Source: Girardinichthys multiradiatus
Taxonomy: Eukaryota > Chordata > Actinopteri > Cyprinodontiformes > Goodeidae
Direction of reading: 5' to 3'
Assembly (NCBI RefSeq): GCF_021462225.1
Contig: NC_061818.1
Coordinates: 18,001,462 to 18,065,461, forward strand
DNA: 64,000 nt
The notes below the pieces were generated by a model that worked only from the letters and a program-made list of their open reading frames with translations, did not search any database and was not told where the DNA came from. Shown here in pieces: positions 42,961 through 53,739 of this stretch. The translations under genes and the position numbers were made by a program. Numbering within the stretch: position 1 is the stretch's first letter; every line of letters begins with the position of its first letter.

Positions 42961-44190
42961 AGTAACTACTGACAATGTGAATGACATCATTTTACTGACA
43001 CCTACTTTTGACAGTCATGATATCAAGTGTTCTGTAATTTATCTGACTAACTAAAGTAAAATTCAACAAACTGTGCCTTTGGGACAGACTGCTGAAAAAG
43101 TTGTCAGCAGGTCTAACTTACAACTTTGCTCTGTTTAAACACTAACAGTGGTTCAACCATTGGTTTAGGAGATCTTTTCATGCATGAAGGATTTGTAGCT
43201 CAGAGTGAATGTGACTCAGTAAACCTAGGTTCTGGTTATTAAATGATTAGACAGAAAAATATGAATGATTAACTTTTAAAATATTTGGAAGAGATTCTTG
43301 AAGATTTATATTTCAAGAATATACACATTATTGTGTATTTTGTTAATGAAAATCATTCAAAAGAGTGGAAATATTTTTTAAATCTAAAATGTTAATTTGC
43401 AGAGTGACCAGGCAAAGCAACAGAAAATAATACAGCAACTGAGAGGTATGTTTTGTCACATAAGTGAATGTAGATTGGGATAAGATTTTTATTCTAGTAA
43501 AAAAAGCAGGTGTGAGCCTAAAGATCTTTAATATCTAATCCTGAGAGAATTCCTGATTATCCTTTCTGGAGGAGTTAATGGAAATCTTAAAAAAAAAGGA
43601 TAAAACTGGATAAAAATAACAAGATAAACGTTAGAGTAGGATGTTGCTTTTATGATTAGGTACACAAAGCTTAAATAAAACTTGTCATTTAAAACATACC
43701 TGCTTACAACTGGTGGATGCATTCCGTTATTGAGCTAAATGTTTTTAGACTGTTTTTAGCTTCTTTTAACTTCTATGTTTGATATGTTTTTTTGGGGGTT
43801 TTGTTACATGTAATGTTGGATAACTGCCTTGACAGATGATCAAGCAACACATAGACAAGTGATCAAATATCCAGGAACCTCAGACACTTTGAGTTCTTGG
43901 GATCCACATTATCATCTCCTTGCTGACCAAGGTCAGACAGCATCAGGAAAAGAATGAAAGCAGGTTGCAAGTGTCAACATAAGACAATGCTGAAATCTAA
44001 TAATTGCAGTCAGTTCACTATTACCATATTACAACACAATAATTGATAGAGTCTAAAAAGTGTGCATTTCATAATGATCTAAGTTTTTCTTAAGCAGAAA
44101 GCCTTGATGAAGCCTGAAAAAGACACAAGTAAAACAAAGAATTGAATAATGGTGCTAAATCAAGTCAGTACAAGCGACCTATTACTCAAC
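42961..44190. other. Left part of second duplicated VH block
   Basis: Paralogous to 16480-17615 but without Tc1 copy 2. No gene. Confidence 0.75.
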
Positions 44191-44193
44191 AAT

Positions 44194-44395
44194 ATGCAAA
44201 GTCAGCCTGTTTAAAAGGAAGTGAATTAGTCAGAGGAACAAAGGCCGCCCATCATTTCAGAGGATCAACCATGTTCTCTGTAGCTCTGATACTGCTACTG
44301 ACAGCTGGTTGCTGTGAGAAGTTTTCTACAAATTCAAGCTAACAATTACAGTGGATGCATTATGTTTAAGATGAATGGTGAGAATATGTTTTTAT
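44194..44395 (+). pseudogene. Leader-only A-family VH relic
   Basis: Octamer variant (44194-44201) and a perfect leader exon 44271-44313 (MFSVALILLLTAGC) with donor GTGAGA. The first ~70 bp of intron match 17741-17815, then the sequence jumps at about 44390 to the 3' flank equivalent of 18490. The V exon and RSS are cleanly deleted between short similar sequences (GAATATG / CAATATG). Confidence 0.88.
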
Positions 44396-45170
44396 ATAAA
44401 GAACAAAGATGATATGAAGCTGAAAAAAGATAAAGTTTAGTTATGGTTGTCATGTGTAGTCAATTATCATTCTAATCTATGCTGTCTGATTGGTGCAGCT
44501 TCTTCTCATCTTCTTTCTTTCTTATTTTCTCATATTTACTGAAAAATAAAACAGCTGATAACAATGTTTTGGGGATTTTTGTTCAAAATCATAAATACAG
44601 AGAACACATAATGGACAATAACCAAACCTTTCAGCTTTTACAAAAACTAATGAATAAGATGTAGACAACTTGACCATTCATTGAATCGCCTAGTGTTTAT
44701 TTTAAGCTTATCAACTCCTGTGCAGGAACCTACGTGGCTGAACATTTACAATACTTATGAGCCACCAATGGAGGCGCCATCACACCAAAAATGATTTGAC
44801 ACCAAATAATTGTTAAAACAAACTGTTAATTTGAAGAAAAAAAGATAAGAAAGAAACATAAATTGCTAAAATGGCCTTTTACTAAATCTTGGTGGAATTA
44901 ATCCATTGCAGTAAAAATTTACTAATCTTTGAATCTGTACTAATAACTAATAATCTACAGGTAACATGAACAGCATTTGTAGCAACAATAGGCCAATAAA
45001 TAAACAACAAACAACCAATTCGAGACAGCTAGTATGAAACAAGAAATAATATATGTTTCCCTCTCTTGTTTAGAAATTGTTTATTCAGAATCATTACATA
45101 AATCACCAGTCCAGTTTCTTCCTGTATTAGGTTGCTTGCTCTTTTTCAAACTGTGGAGTCAGGGGAGGGT
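44396..45170. other. A-to-B spacer, duplicated
   Basis: Matches 18490-19199. No gene. Confidence 0.75.
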
Positions 45171-45172
45171 CT

Positions 45173-45725
45173 ATGCAAACTGTTCTTGTCTTAAGACCAA
45201 ACCATCAGCAAGAACTCAAGCAGTTTATGGCTGAACACAAAAAATAATTTTCTTGAATATTTTTTTCAGTTGTTTTTGTGATAGAATGGCAAAATCAGTC
45301 ATTTGGAGTTTTGCTTTTGTTGTTTTTATTCACAGTGAGAATTTTAGTTCATCACTTTGAAATTTATCCAGTGATTTATAATTTTAACAGATAATGACCA
45401 CATGATGTTTTCTTACAGGAGCCTGGAGTGAGATCAAACTGGAGCAGTCAGCCTCTGAGGTGAAGGGACCTGGAGAGACAGTGAAGATGTCTTGTGTGAT
45501 TTCTGGTTACAGCATGACAAGCTATTATATCCACTGGATAAGACAGAGCAGGGAAAGCTCTGGAGTGGATTGGTAGGATGGACACTGATTAACAACAATC
45601 CCAGCTATGGAAGCTCCTTTCAAGAACGTTTCATCATGACTGAAAATGTCCCCAGCAGCACCCAGTTCCTTGAGATCAGCAGACTGACAGCAGAAGATTC
45701 TGCTGTTTACTTCTGTGCTCGAAGA
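45173..45725 (+). pseudogene. IGHV pseudogene, B family, frameshifted
   Basis: Octamer variant 45173-45180, leader 45286-45334, V exon from 45419, all like the intact gene at 19314. In FR2 a 2-base deletion (GACAGAGCAGG for GACAGAGAGCAGG, about 45545) and, in CDR2, a 1-base gain near 45587 shift the frame; the original FR2 frame then meets a stop. FR3 to YFCAR is readable in another frame. RSS intact: CACAGTG 45726-45732, 23-bp spacer, ACAAAAACC 45756-45764. Confidence 0.9.
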
Positions 45726-45764
45726 CACAGTGACTGAAAGCAGTGGAGCAGCTGCACAAAAACC

Positions 45765-46402
45765 TCCTCTGAAAAAACAACAACAACAAAAACCAACAAT
45801 GTAAGCTCATGAACATCTGTTTTCTGAAAACAGTTCACTAAGAAGAAAGTGAATTTCATTATTCAAAATTTGTTTGGATTTCTTTTTTTATTATGTTATT
45901 CTGAGAACATTTTACTCAGGAGAAGCTTTGACAGTGATCATGTTTAGTGAAGAAAAAATAAAAAGCTGCCGATGTGAGGGACCAACTTAAAACAGTTTTA
46001 TTTGCTAAGTATAGACAAAAACATTGGGATGTTTCCTGAGTAAAAAAAACCAATCAAAATCAAACAAAAAAGCCAAAGTGCTTCATAAAATGTGCAGGGG
46101 AAGCTGAAGAAATATTGTTCTTTAGCACAGTGAAGATTTACAAGAACCTGTTGCTCACTGAATGCAAAAATAATTAGGACGATAAAGATTTAATTTCAAA
46201 CGTTGATTTGTTTTTTCAAGAAGGTAAATCAGATAATACAATATGAAAATTTGGCAAACTGTTAATTAAGATAAATTTGAATAACTTGGATTAATGTGGA
46301 AGAGCAAATATGATAAATAATGAGAAAATCTTCCAGTTCATCAATCATGGGAAGTATTAGTCTGCAGGATACAGTCACACATAAGGTGTCATATCTGAAT
46401 AC
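45765..46402. other. Duplicated spacer
   Basis: Matches 19795-20387. Contains a short CAA-rich tract at 45777-45800. No gene. Confidence 0.7.
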
Positions 46403-46406
46403 GTAT

Positions 46407-47104
46407 TGTTGAGGTCACCCCTTTCCTCAAGTGAACCTTGCCAAGTCCGTTGATTGGAGGAATGAAAGGAATGAGAGTCAGTGAATGCATTAGAATTTAT
46501 TCTCAATCAACAAAGACATCTTTAGAGATCACACTTACAGCAAGCAATGAAGCCTCTCAGATGCCCAGTAAGATCTGAGCTCAAAGTGTCAACACATCTG
46601 TTTTATGCTATCTGATCACCCCCCAACATTCTTGTCTCTGTGTTGTTTTATGCAGATTAAATGTCATGCCACATTTTCCATCCAAACACTGAGTGTTTGT
46701 CATCTCTGCAGCTGTCGAGCAATGATTGTGAAAGCAGTCATAAGAGCGCAGCTGTGTAACATAGTAGACATAGGGTGAGGAGCTCGCCCATCCGGGAGGG
46801 GCTTACAGTAAAGCCACTGGTCCTCCACATCGAGAGGAGCCAGTTGCCGGATGCCTCTTGGACGCCTTCCACGGGAGGTGTTCCAGGCACGTCCCACCGG
46901 GAGGAGGCCCAGGGGACGGCCCATGACACGGTGGAGGGACTATGTCTCTCGGCTGGCCTGGGAACACCTTGGGTTCCTCCCCGGGGGAGCTGGAGGAGGT
47001 GTCTGGGGAGAGGGACCTCTGGGCATCTCTGCTGAGTCTGCTGCACCCGCGACTCGGTCCCGGAGAAAGCGGAAGATGTCGAGTACGAGGGAAAATAGTC
47101 CACA
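46407..47104 (-). mobile_element. LTR-like insertion carrying a LINE fragment
   Basis: Begins TGTTGAGG, ends AGTCCACA, and is flanked by GTAT (46403-46406 and 47105-47108). The paralog at 20388-20391 has one GTAT and no insertion. A minus-strand AATAAA (at about 46501-46496) lies ~90 bp from the minus-strand 3' end, as in an LTR. About half of it (46770-47095) is a LINE 3' part, so it is a mosaic, or the TG...CA ends are fortuitous. Confidence 0.6.
46770..47095 (+). pseudogene. LINE 3' fragment, RTE/Rex-type
   Basis: Encodes GRLPREVFQARPTGRRPRGR and then WRDYVSRLAWE, the C-terminal tail common to fish LINE proteins of RTE/Rex type, followed by frameshifted remains up to CCGGAGAAAGCGGAAGATG. 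Much richer in G and C than its surroundings. The clade is assigned from memory of the conserved tail. Confidence 0.6.
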
Positions 47105-47108
47105 GTAT

Positions 47109-48268
47109 AAAGACGCTATGAGGAAGAATATGTGTGGTCATACTATTCTGTATAGAAAATTGTTCATTGATAAAATGTGTGTGACAAATCATCATTAACC
47201 ATTTACATGTCAGTCATGTTTCGTAGTTTTTGACAAGAAATTAACCATTAAGTGATGCAGATGGCACGTCCCTTTGCTGGTTTTATACTATGCATGTTTT
47301 TTGCATTATAAGGTAAACTGTAAACTGATTGTTCATCATCAACATTTTCTCTGACCACCACAACAGCCAGCTGTGATACAGACCTGGGGAGGCTTTTTCT
47401 TTAACTAAAGTAATGATATTCCACATTTTTTTTTTTTTTTTGTTATTTTAAAATTAAGGTTATTTTACCAAAATACTAAAGAAAAATGACTGAGAAATGC
47501 ATTACCTTCATTCTTTTCATTCCACCTTGCAACTGCCGACAGTAAAGAATAAGAGAGAAAATGGAAAAAACAGGGGAAACAAGGTCAGTTTAAATGAACC
47601 AATCAATGTTTGTTTGGATGAAACAACTAAACTTTGAACCTCCTACAATCTGCAGATGAACCCCTGTCAGATGTGAAAGGTAAATCGATAAAACATCCTA
47701 AATTCATCAGTCATGTGAGTGAATGAACCAAGTAACCAGTAATGTGGAACTCCTTAACTGCCATGAGAAGCTGAAGGTTGAATGACGGTAAACCAAAACA
47801 AGTCTCAAATTATATTAATTAGACTGATCAGTTCGAGAAGGTAAGAAAAGGAGAGATGGTTCTTTAAACAGAGCTCTGTCAATAAAAAAAAATGTTTTAA
47901 AACTGATGACATGGGGAAATGACTGTGAAGAAGGAGCAGGGAAACCATTACCCTAATAAGAGCTGATGTGAGCAAACCGATCTTTCCAAAGCCAATAATG
48001 ATGTTTAGGAGAGTAAAAGCTCCCCTACCTCTGCGGAGGAGGTAATACAAAACTTTCTGCACGATGTAGAAGGAAGAGAACGGCCGACAAATATTTTAAA
48101 AACACATAATTTAGAGTAGGAAAATTGTTTATATCATCAGGTACAATGATTACACTTTATATAAAACCTATCTGCTTTCAACAGTAAATTACAGAACACA
48201 CATTAGTTGGTAAAAAAAAAGAACATTGTTCCTTTTTAAAGTTAGAGCACACGATCTGGTTCTCAACA
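47109..48268. other. Duplicated spacer with empty LTR site
   Basis: Matches 20392-20566 and 20918-21850. Single TATAC at 47284-47288 is the empty counterpart of the 20572 insertion. No gene. Confidence 0.75.
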
Positions 48269-48270
48269 AT

Positions 48271-48278
48271 ATGCAAAT
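48271..48278 (+). promoter_or_regulatory. VH octamer
   Basis: Perfect ATGCAAAT, 80 bp before the leader ATG. Confidence 0.75.
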
Positions 48279-48350
48279 ATAGCTAATTTAAAAGGAAGTG
48301 AAGCACCAGAGTTAGTCAGAGGAACAAGGAAGTCTGACCAGACCTCAACC

Positions 48351-48778
48351 ATGTTCTCTCTGTCCCTGATACTGCTGCTGACAGCTGGATCCTGTGAGGG
48401 GCTTTTTATAGATTAAAACTAATAATTACAATGACCCTCTGTGTTAATGGTTATCTTTGTTTCCACAGGTGTGTTCTGCATTGATCTGATTCAGCCAGAC
48501 TCCAAGGTTGTCCAGCCTGGACAGTCTCTGACTATCACCTGTCAGCCCTCTGGTTACTCTCTGACTGATAGCAGCTATGCAACAGCTTGGATCAGACATC
48601 GTAAAGGAAAACCAATGGAATGGATTTTTCATATGTGGGGTGGTGGGAGCTTAACCCAAAATGATGCTCTGAAGAACAAGTTCAGCTACAGCAGAGACAC
48701 TTCTGCTGGAACCGTAACGATAACAGGAAATAATCTGCAGCCTGAAGACACAGCTGTTTATTACTGTGCGAGACGCAC
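48351..48778 (+). CDS. IGHV gene, A family, apparently intact
   Basis: Leader 48351-48393 (MFSLSLILLLTAGS), donor GTGAGG, acceptor TCCACAG, V exon 48469-48778. FCIDLIQPDSKVVQPGQS, Cys in LTITCQPSGYS, Trp in WIRHRKGKPMEWIF, FR3 NDALKNKFSYSRDTSAGT, DTAVYYCARR. Paralog of the gene at 21943 but without its extra FR3 cysteines. It is the only intact VH in the second block. Confidence 0.9.
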
Positions 48779-48817
48779 CACATTGATACAAACCACAGAC
48801 AAGCCTGAACAAAAACT
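48779..48817 (+). other. RSS, 23-bp spacer, variant heptamer
   Basis: Heptamer CACATTG (48779-48785), 23-bp spacer, nonamer ACAAAAACT (48809-48817). CAC is conserved; the G-to-T change at position 5 may lower recombination. Confidence 0.82.
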
Positions 48818-49336
48818 CAGCAGTCAGAAATAGATTTTATTACAATCTAACCATACTGACTACTGCACAGGCCTCTGCTGACTTTAACAATGCATTTTTC
48901 TTAATTATTGGTGAGCTCTGAAATATTAGATATTAAAAGCTCAAACATTCATATAACCTCCTCTGCAGCCAACTAATACGTTGGACATACGTTTTTGTGA
49001 ATAAATCATATCATACATTTTCACAGTTTTTATGTTGATTACATAAAATTGGAAAAAAAATAGAACATAAAATAAAACAAACAAGCAAAAAACAAAAACT
49101 CACTATACTATGGTTTTCATTTGCAATTATCAAATAAATCAGAACAATCAGGTTATGAGATATGATTGACAGGAAATCAGCATGTATCAGCTTTGTAGAA
49201 AAACACTGCTGCAGCCACAAAGATTAAAGAATGCCATTCAGTGCATTCACCCATAATTTTATTCTCATTGTCATTCTAATCTTCATCCCCTTACAATTAC
49301 TACTAATTTTCAATTTTTTCTGTTTTTTTCTACATT
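48818..49336. other. A-family 3' flank, no gene
   Basis: 48818-48990 matches 22432-22600. The rest is AT-rich. Confidence 0.6.
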
Positions 49337-49351
49337 ACTTATTCACAGAGA

Positions 49352-49701
49352 GATGGCTGCATGGTGGCGGAGTTGGTAGCACTGATGCCTTGTAGCAAAA
49401 CAGTTCGATTCCTGGGCTGGGGATTTTTCTGCATGGAGTTGGCAAGTTCTCCCCGTGCATGCGTGGGCTCTCACCGGGTAATCCGGCTTCCTCCCACAGT
49501 CCAAAGACATGTTAAGTTAAATGGTCTCCCTAAATTGCCCTTAGGTGCGAGTATGTGCACGGTTGTTTGTGTGTTGCCCTGCGATGGACTGGCGACCTGT
49601 CCAGGGTGTACCCTGCCTCTCGCCCGTAGACTGCTGGAGATAGGCACCAGCCTCCCCGTGACCCACTATGGAATAAGTGGTAGAAAATGACTGACTGACT
49701 G
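49352..49701 (+). mobile_element. tRNA-derived SINE-like element, copy 2
   Basis: Same family as 25773: GGCTGCATGGTGGCGGAGTTGG, B-box-like GTTCGATTCC, CAGGGTGTACCCTGCCTCTCGC, and 3' TAGAAAATGACTGACTGAC. Perfect 15-bp direct repeats ACTTATTCACAGAGA at 49337-49351 and 49702-49716. Confidence 0.87.
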
Positions 49702-49716
49702 ACTTATTCACAGAGA

Positions 49717-50005
49717 ATGTATAATGTGTCATTAAAACCTCTAAACCTTCCAATAAAACAATTATACTGAAGCCCAAACTAACCATGAAGTTACTTTTTT
49801 GTCAACAAGCTTTAGACAACAAAGCAAACAGCAGCAGAAACCAACAGTAGACATCATTCAAGACTTAAATTTTATTTAGTTGTCCACCAACCCATTTAAA
49901 ATGAAAATGTGTTCATCAGTGGCTGATTTTCCAAATTGTTCTCAGGCTTCAACCTTTCTTTTGAGTCATGTCAGATGGAGAACGTTACATTGTAAGTTTG
50001 ATTAT
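49717..50005. other. Upstream flank of a C-family VH relic
   Basis: 49900-50040 resembles 39140-39290 and 7740-7850, i.e. the promoter region of C-family VH genes. No other feature. Confidence 0.6.
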
Positions 50006-50525
50006 ATGCAAACTTGGTCTCCTCCTATCTGCTATATAAATATCATGGATGCATGGAGCTAAGTTAATAGGATGTTGGTTTCATCAGTAAACATGTTTGT
50101 GCTAATCTCTTCCTGCTCCTAACAGATGTTAGTGAGTTTTTTGCTAAATTATCACAGTTTTGAATTCATTTTTTAACATTTCTTCATCATTTCTGATAAA
50201 TTGCAATTGATCTTTAATTGGCTTAAACTGTGAACAGCTGACACAAGCAGCTTCTTTAAGTGTGCTGTCAGATCTCATATTCTGTTATCGGCTACTGGAA
50301 AGCTTGGATCAGAGAGTCTATAGGGAAAAGAAGCGAGTGGATTGGGAGAGCAATTAGATCCTCTACATCTGGGGTTTCAAACTCCAGTCCTCGAGGGCCG
50401 TTTTCTTGTGTTCAAAATTTACTGTTCCAATAAAACAGTTGCTCTGAACGGACAGAATCTGCCGCCTCAAGACTCTGCTGCGTATTATTGAGTGACAGTG
50501 ACACAAACAAGAGCTGTACAAAGTA
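50006..50525 (+). pseudogene. C-family VH pseudogene interrupted by a MITE
   Basis: Octamer variant ATGCAAAC (50006-50013). Leader from ATG 50093 lacks one T, so it frameshifts to an early TAA. The acceptor AG is lost (TTGGCTTAAACTG for AACAGGTGTAAACTG). FR1 has a deletion that removes the first Cys. FR2 reads to WIGRAI, then at 50361 comes CTCTACAT and the left end of a MITE. FR3 resumes about 50410, the Cys codon of YYC is TGA, and no heptamer is left. Confidence 0.85.
50369..50408. mobile_element. hAT-like MITE, left end only
   Basis: CTGGGGTTTCAAACTCCAGT followed by CCTCGAGGGCC, the inverted terminal repeat matching the right end at 53677-53731. Preceded by the 8-bp target sequence CTCTACAT (50361-50368). 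Confidence 0.72.
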
Positions 50526-50922
50526 CTCTCAGTAACACTTGTCATACTTAAAAGCCACCAGAGGAGGAGTCTTTAGACCACAAATACAGTAAAGGACACC
50601 AAGTTACTGTTTAAAGAGAAACCTGATTATTCACATTATCCAACAACAACAACAAAAAAAAACTTCCCAAACTCAACTGTCCAGATACCCCACAAGATGA
50701 AAGGATTATCCAATGAGAACATCAACTTTACACTTTTGACAGAGGAGATTAATTTGAAAAAGAGGGTCATTTAAACAGTTGAAAAACATGAAGGTAACCT
50801 TTGAATTAATTTAATGCAGCTTCTTTGCAAATTGTTTTCTCACAAACACTTGTTTATCTCTTAAGGAGTTATTTTATTGCCCAAATGATTCTTAGGTCAG
50901 AGTTAAGTGTCATGATCATTAG
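50526..50922. other. C-family 3' flank, duplicated
   Basis: Matches 31250-31688 and, at the start, 53880-53960. No gene. Confidence 0.65.
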
Positions 50923-50988
50923 GGTGTCCAAAGTTGGTCCTTGAGGGCCTGTGTCCTGCATGTTTTAGATCCCTACTTCAGCACACCT
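50923..50988. mobile_element. MITE left half, split by a LINE
   Basis: GTGTCCAAAGTTGGTCCTTGAGGGCC to TTCAGCACACCT; right half at 52429-52532. Same ancestral insertion as 31690-31883. Confidence 0.75.
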
Positions 50989-52428
50989 AATTCTTCTTCT
51001 TCTTTTTATTGGCGGTTGGCAAACAATGTTTAGTCTGCATTACCGCCAACTTCTGTATTGGAGTGTGAACCAGAATGGACAACATATACTCTACCATACA
51101 TTCCTGTTTTTATAAGAAACTGTAAAAACACCCTAATTAAATTATGTTCAGAATTTAAACTTAGTAATTTAACTAAACTGTTTTGCTCATGAAACCTGCA
51201 CTGAGGAGTATGTCTTTTTATATATTTTACAATCTATTAACGCATGCTCAACTCTCTCTTGAGATTGACCACATTCACATAATCCTGGAGATGTTTTCCT
51301 ATTCTGTATAGAGTGCTATTTAAACCAGTTTGACCAAATCAAAGCCTTGATAAAATGTCTTTTTCTCTCTTTCTCCTTAAAGTTTCCCTCATCTTAACCA
51401 CTGTTTTTTGAATAATGAAAAAACTGTCTCCCTTTTTGCTCTTTAGTCCATTTATCCTGCCATTGTTTTTTCATTTCTTCCTTCACCATAGATTTTATTT
51501 TTGTTTTGCTGTATGAGATAGAAAGAGTGATTTCTGTCTTTTTGGGAGCTTCTTTGGCACATTTATCTGCACATTCATCATCTCTCACTCCTGTATGAGC
51601 CAGGACCCAGACTAATCTCACTACAATTCTTACTCTCTTAATTCTATACATTAGCTGTAAAACCTACATAACAGTATCTTGCCTTGATCGAGGGTGAGCA
51701 AATTTGATGCTATAGATAGCACTGCTAAAATCTGTAGCAATTACAAACAACTGATGTGTATTGCTTTCTACCCACATCAATGCTGAAAGGATGGCAACTA
51801 ATTCCCCAGTATAACAGATAAATTATCACAAATTCTTTGACTTGACATATATTGTGTTTCCAACACAAAAAAGCAGCTCCTACCCTATGACCAATTTTTT
51901 AAGCATCAGGGTAAATCTTTTCATATTCTAAATATCAGGACTGTAAATGATTTATGATTATGAGTTTTATTGTAAAAGACATGCATCAGTGATTGATTCA
52001 CCCAGGACCCAAGGAGGAGCTGCTGACAAGGAAACTGTATGATATCTAGTTGAACAACTTTCGCCTTTCTATCATTTTTCCAATAGTCCATCCAAAACTT
52101 CTAAATTGACAGTTCTCTTTTTCTTGACTTGGTAGCAGTACCATCTTTGTAGGATTGACATCCCTGTGTCCCTTTAAATTAGACCAGTATACCAGCTCCA
52201 GCTGTTCCCCTCTGGGACTCAGCGGCATCCTCCCAACCTCCCAACTCAACTTGTAATGCAGTCACTGGTCTAGATTTAGCTGCACCACAACATGACCTCA
52301 ATGCTTGGTATTGAATTACATCCAGTTTTTAAGAAGGTAAACCGCTGCTGATTGATACACTAAGCATGCATCCATAATCCAGAACTGATCTCACCAGAGC
52401 TATATATAATGTCTTCATTGCACTTCTA
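50989..52428 (-). mobile_element. RNase H-bearing LINE, 5'-truncated, inside a MITE
   Basis: Minus-strand LINE: its 3' tail is at the left (TCTTCTTCTTC, i.e. AAG repeats on the minus strand), with 3' end GCCAACCGCCAATAAAAAG. It is flanked by a perfect 12-bp direct repeat TTCAGCACACCT (50977-50988 and 52429-52440). The paralogous MITE at 31.75 kb is uninterrupted. The RNase H domain suggests the I/Nimb group of LINEs. Confidence 0.8.
51394..51651 (-). pseudogene. LINE RNase H domain fragment
   Basis: The minus-strand frame holds VRLVWVLAHTGVRDDECADK followed by CAKEA, the C-terminal RNase H signature (conserved His and Asp) of I-type LINEs, then a Lys-rich tail. Upstream RT is not readable in one frame. 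Ends near 51394 with a stop. Confidence 0.75.
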
Positions 52429-52532
52429 TTCAGCACACCTGATAGCCATTGATGGCTGATTGAAATTGATTTGCTGAACAGCAATCATCTGAATCAGGTC
52501 TGTTAGTCCTCGAGGACCGACTTTGGACACAT
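52429..52532. mobile_element. MITE right half
   Basis: TTCAGCACACCTGATAGCCATTG... to GTCCTCGAGGACCGACTTTGGACACA, the inverted counterpart of 50923. Confidence 0.75.
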
Positions 52533-53394
52533 AAAATTTAAAAAAAACAACTCACTTGGCAAGATTTGTTTGCTGAACAGTGTTTATTGACAATAAAAAC
52601 TGCTTTGTTTAAAGAACTTTCTCTCCTTTTTTACTCTCTTAAGCTGATCAGTATGATTAATATAATTTGAGACATTTTTTAGTTTTACTATCATTCAAAC
52701 TCGAGCCTCCCATGGTGGTTAAGTGGTTCCATCTTACTGGTTACTTGGTTCATTCACTCCTGTGACTGATAATGTTTCATCATTTTCCTTCATTATCTGA
52801 GAAGGATACACCTACAGACTGTAACTACGAGGTTTAGAGTTTAGTTGCTTCATCCTCACAAACATTAATGGATTAGTTTAATCTGCCCAATTGTTTCCAT
52901 TTTCCCTCTTTTTCCTTGCTTTCGGCAATTGCAGGATGGGATATGTAGTCAGTCATGTAGTTGGTGTTTAAAATAGTGTATTATGCACTTTACGTGTTTA
53001 AATATATTTAAACACATAAGGCAGACAGGCCTTCCACCCTATGGAAGTTAAAAGGAAAGCATATGAATCTGTCCATTCATCTTTAAATGTGTGATTTTCA
53101 TAGTTCACGTATTTTTGAGTCATCCTTATGAATTTGTCAAGAAGTCATGAAGATGAACCCCCAAGCATGAGCTCCCAAGCTAGTAACTCTGCAGCTACGT
53201 ATTAACAGTAACCTTAATGGCGTCACAGAATACTACACCGACAGCTGGAGGTGTGGCTTCAGCTGCCATAGCTTCTGCAGTCAGTGGGTCAGTTGAAACA
53301 TAACTGGTATCGTAGAGCGAAACCAAGTGGAGCAGAGCCATGCTGCCTGAAGCAAGCCATTGAACATTAGCGACTCGTGTTCAAAGACCCTGCA
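52533..53394. other. Intergenic, no gene seen
   Basis: 52680-52860 reads as the reverse complement of VH-block spacer sequence (compare CTCATGGTGGTTAAG with 21395-21410), so a small inverted duplicate of the spacer seems to lie here. Nothing else recognised. Confidence 0.45.
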
Positions 53395-53395
53395 G

Positions 53396-53560
53396 CTTCT
53401 TCTTTGTCATTTTCTGGCGGTTGGCATACAAAGATTTGGCTGGAGTGTGGCTGGCTTGTTGTTTGGACCAGAATGTCGCTGTTCAACATAGCTGATTGCC
53501 CTGCCTGTTCAAAAGTCAAACACGGCAGCCGACCGGAATAAAATGTCTATATCTATCTAT
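53396..53560 (-). mobile_element. 3' scrap of the RNase H-type LINE
   Basis: CTTCTTCTTTGTCATTTTCTGGCGGTTGGCATAC matches the left (3') end of the LINE at 50989. Only the 3' untranslated end is present. Confidence 0.6.
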
Positions 53561-53676
53561 ATAGTAAATGGGAAAATGTATTGCGTTCCAGACAAAACCC
53601 ATTCTGTGGGTCCAGATTTGGACCAGAGTCCAGGGTTTGGGGGACCCCTGACCTAAACATATGACTTACGTGTGTT

Positions 53677-53731
53677 GACATCTAAAAGTTGCAGGACAAC
53701 GGCCCTTGAGGACTGGAGTTTGACACCTGTG
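53677..53731. mobile_element. hAT-like MITE, right end only
   Basis: GACATCTAAAAGTTGCAGGAC to GGACTGGAGTTTGACACCTGTG, followed by the 8-bp target CTCTACAT (53732-53739), identical to the one left of the MITE end at 50369. Confidence 0.72.
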
Positions 53732-53739
53732 CTCTACAT

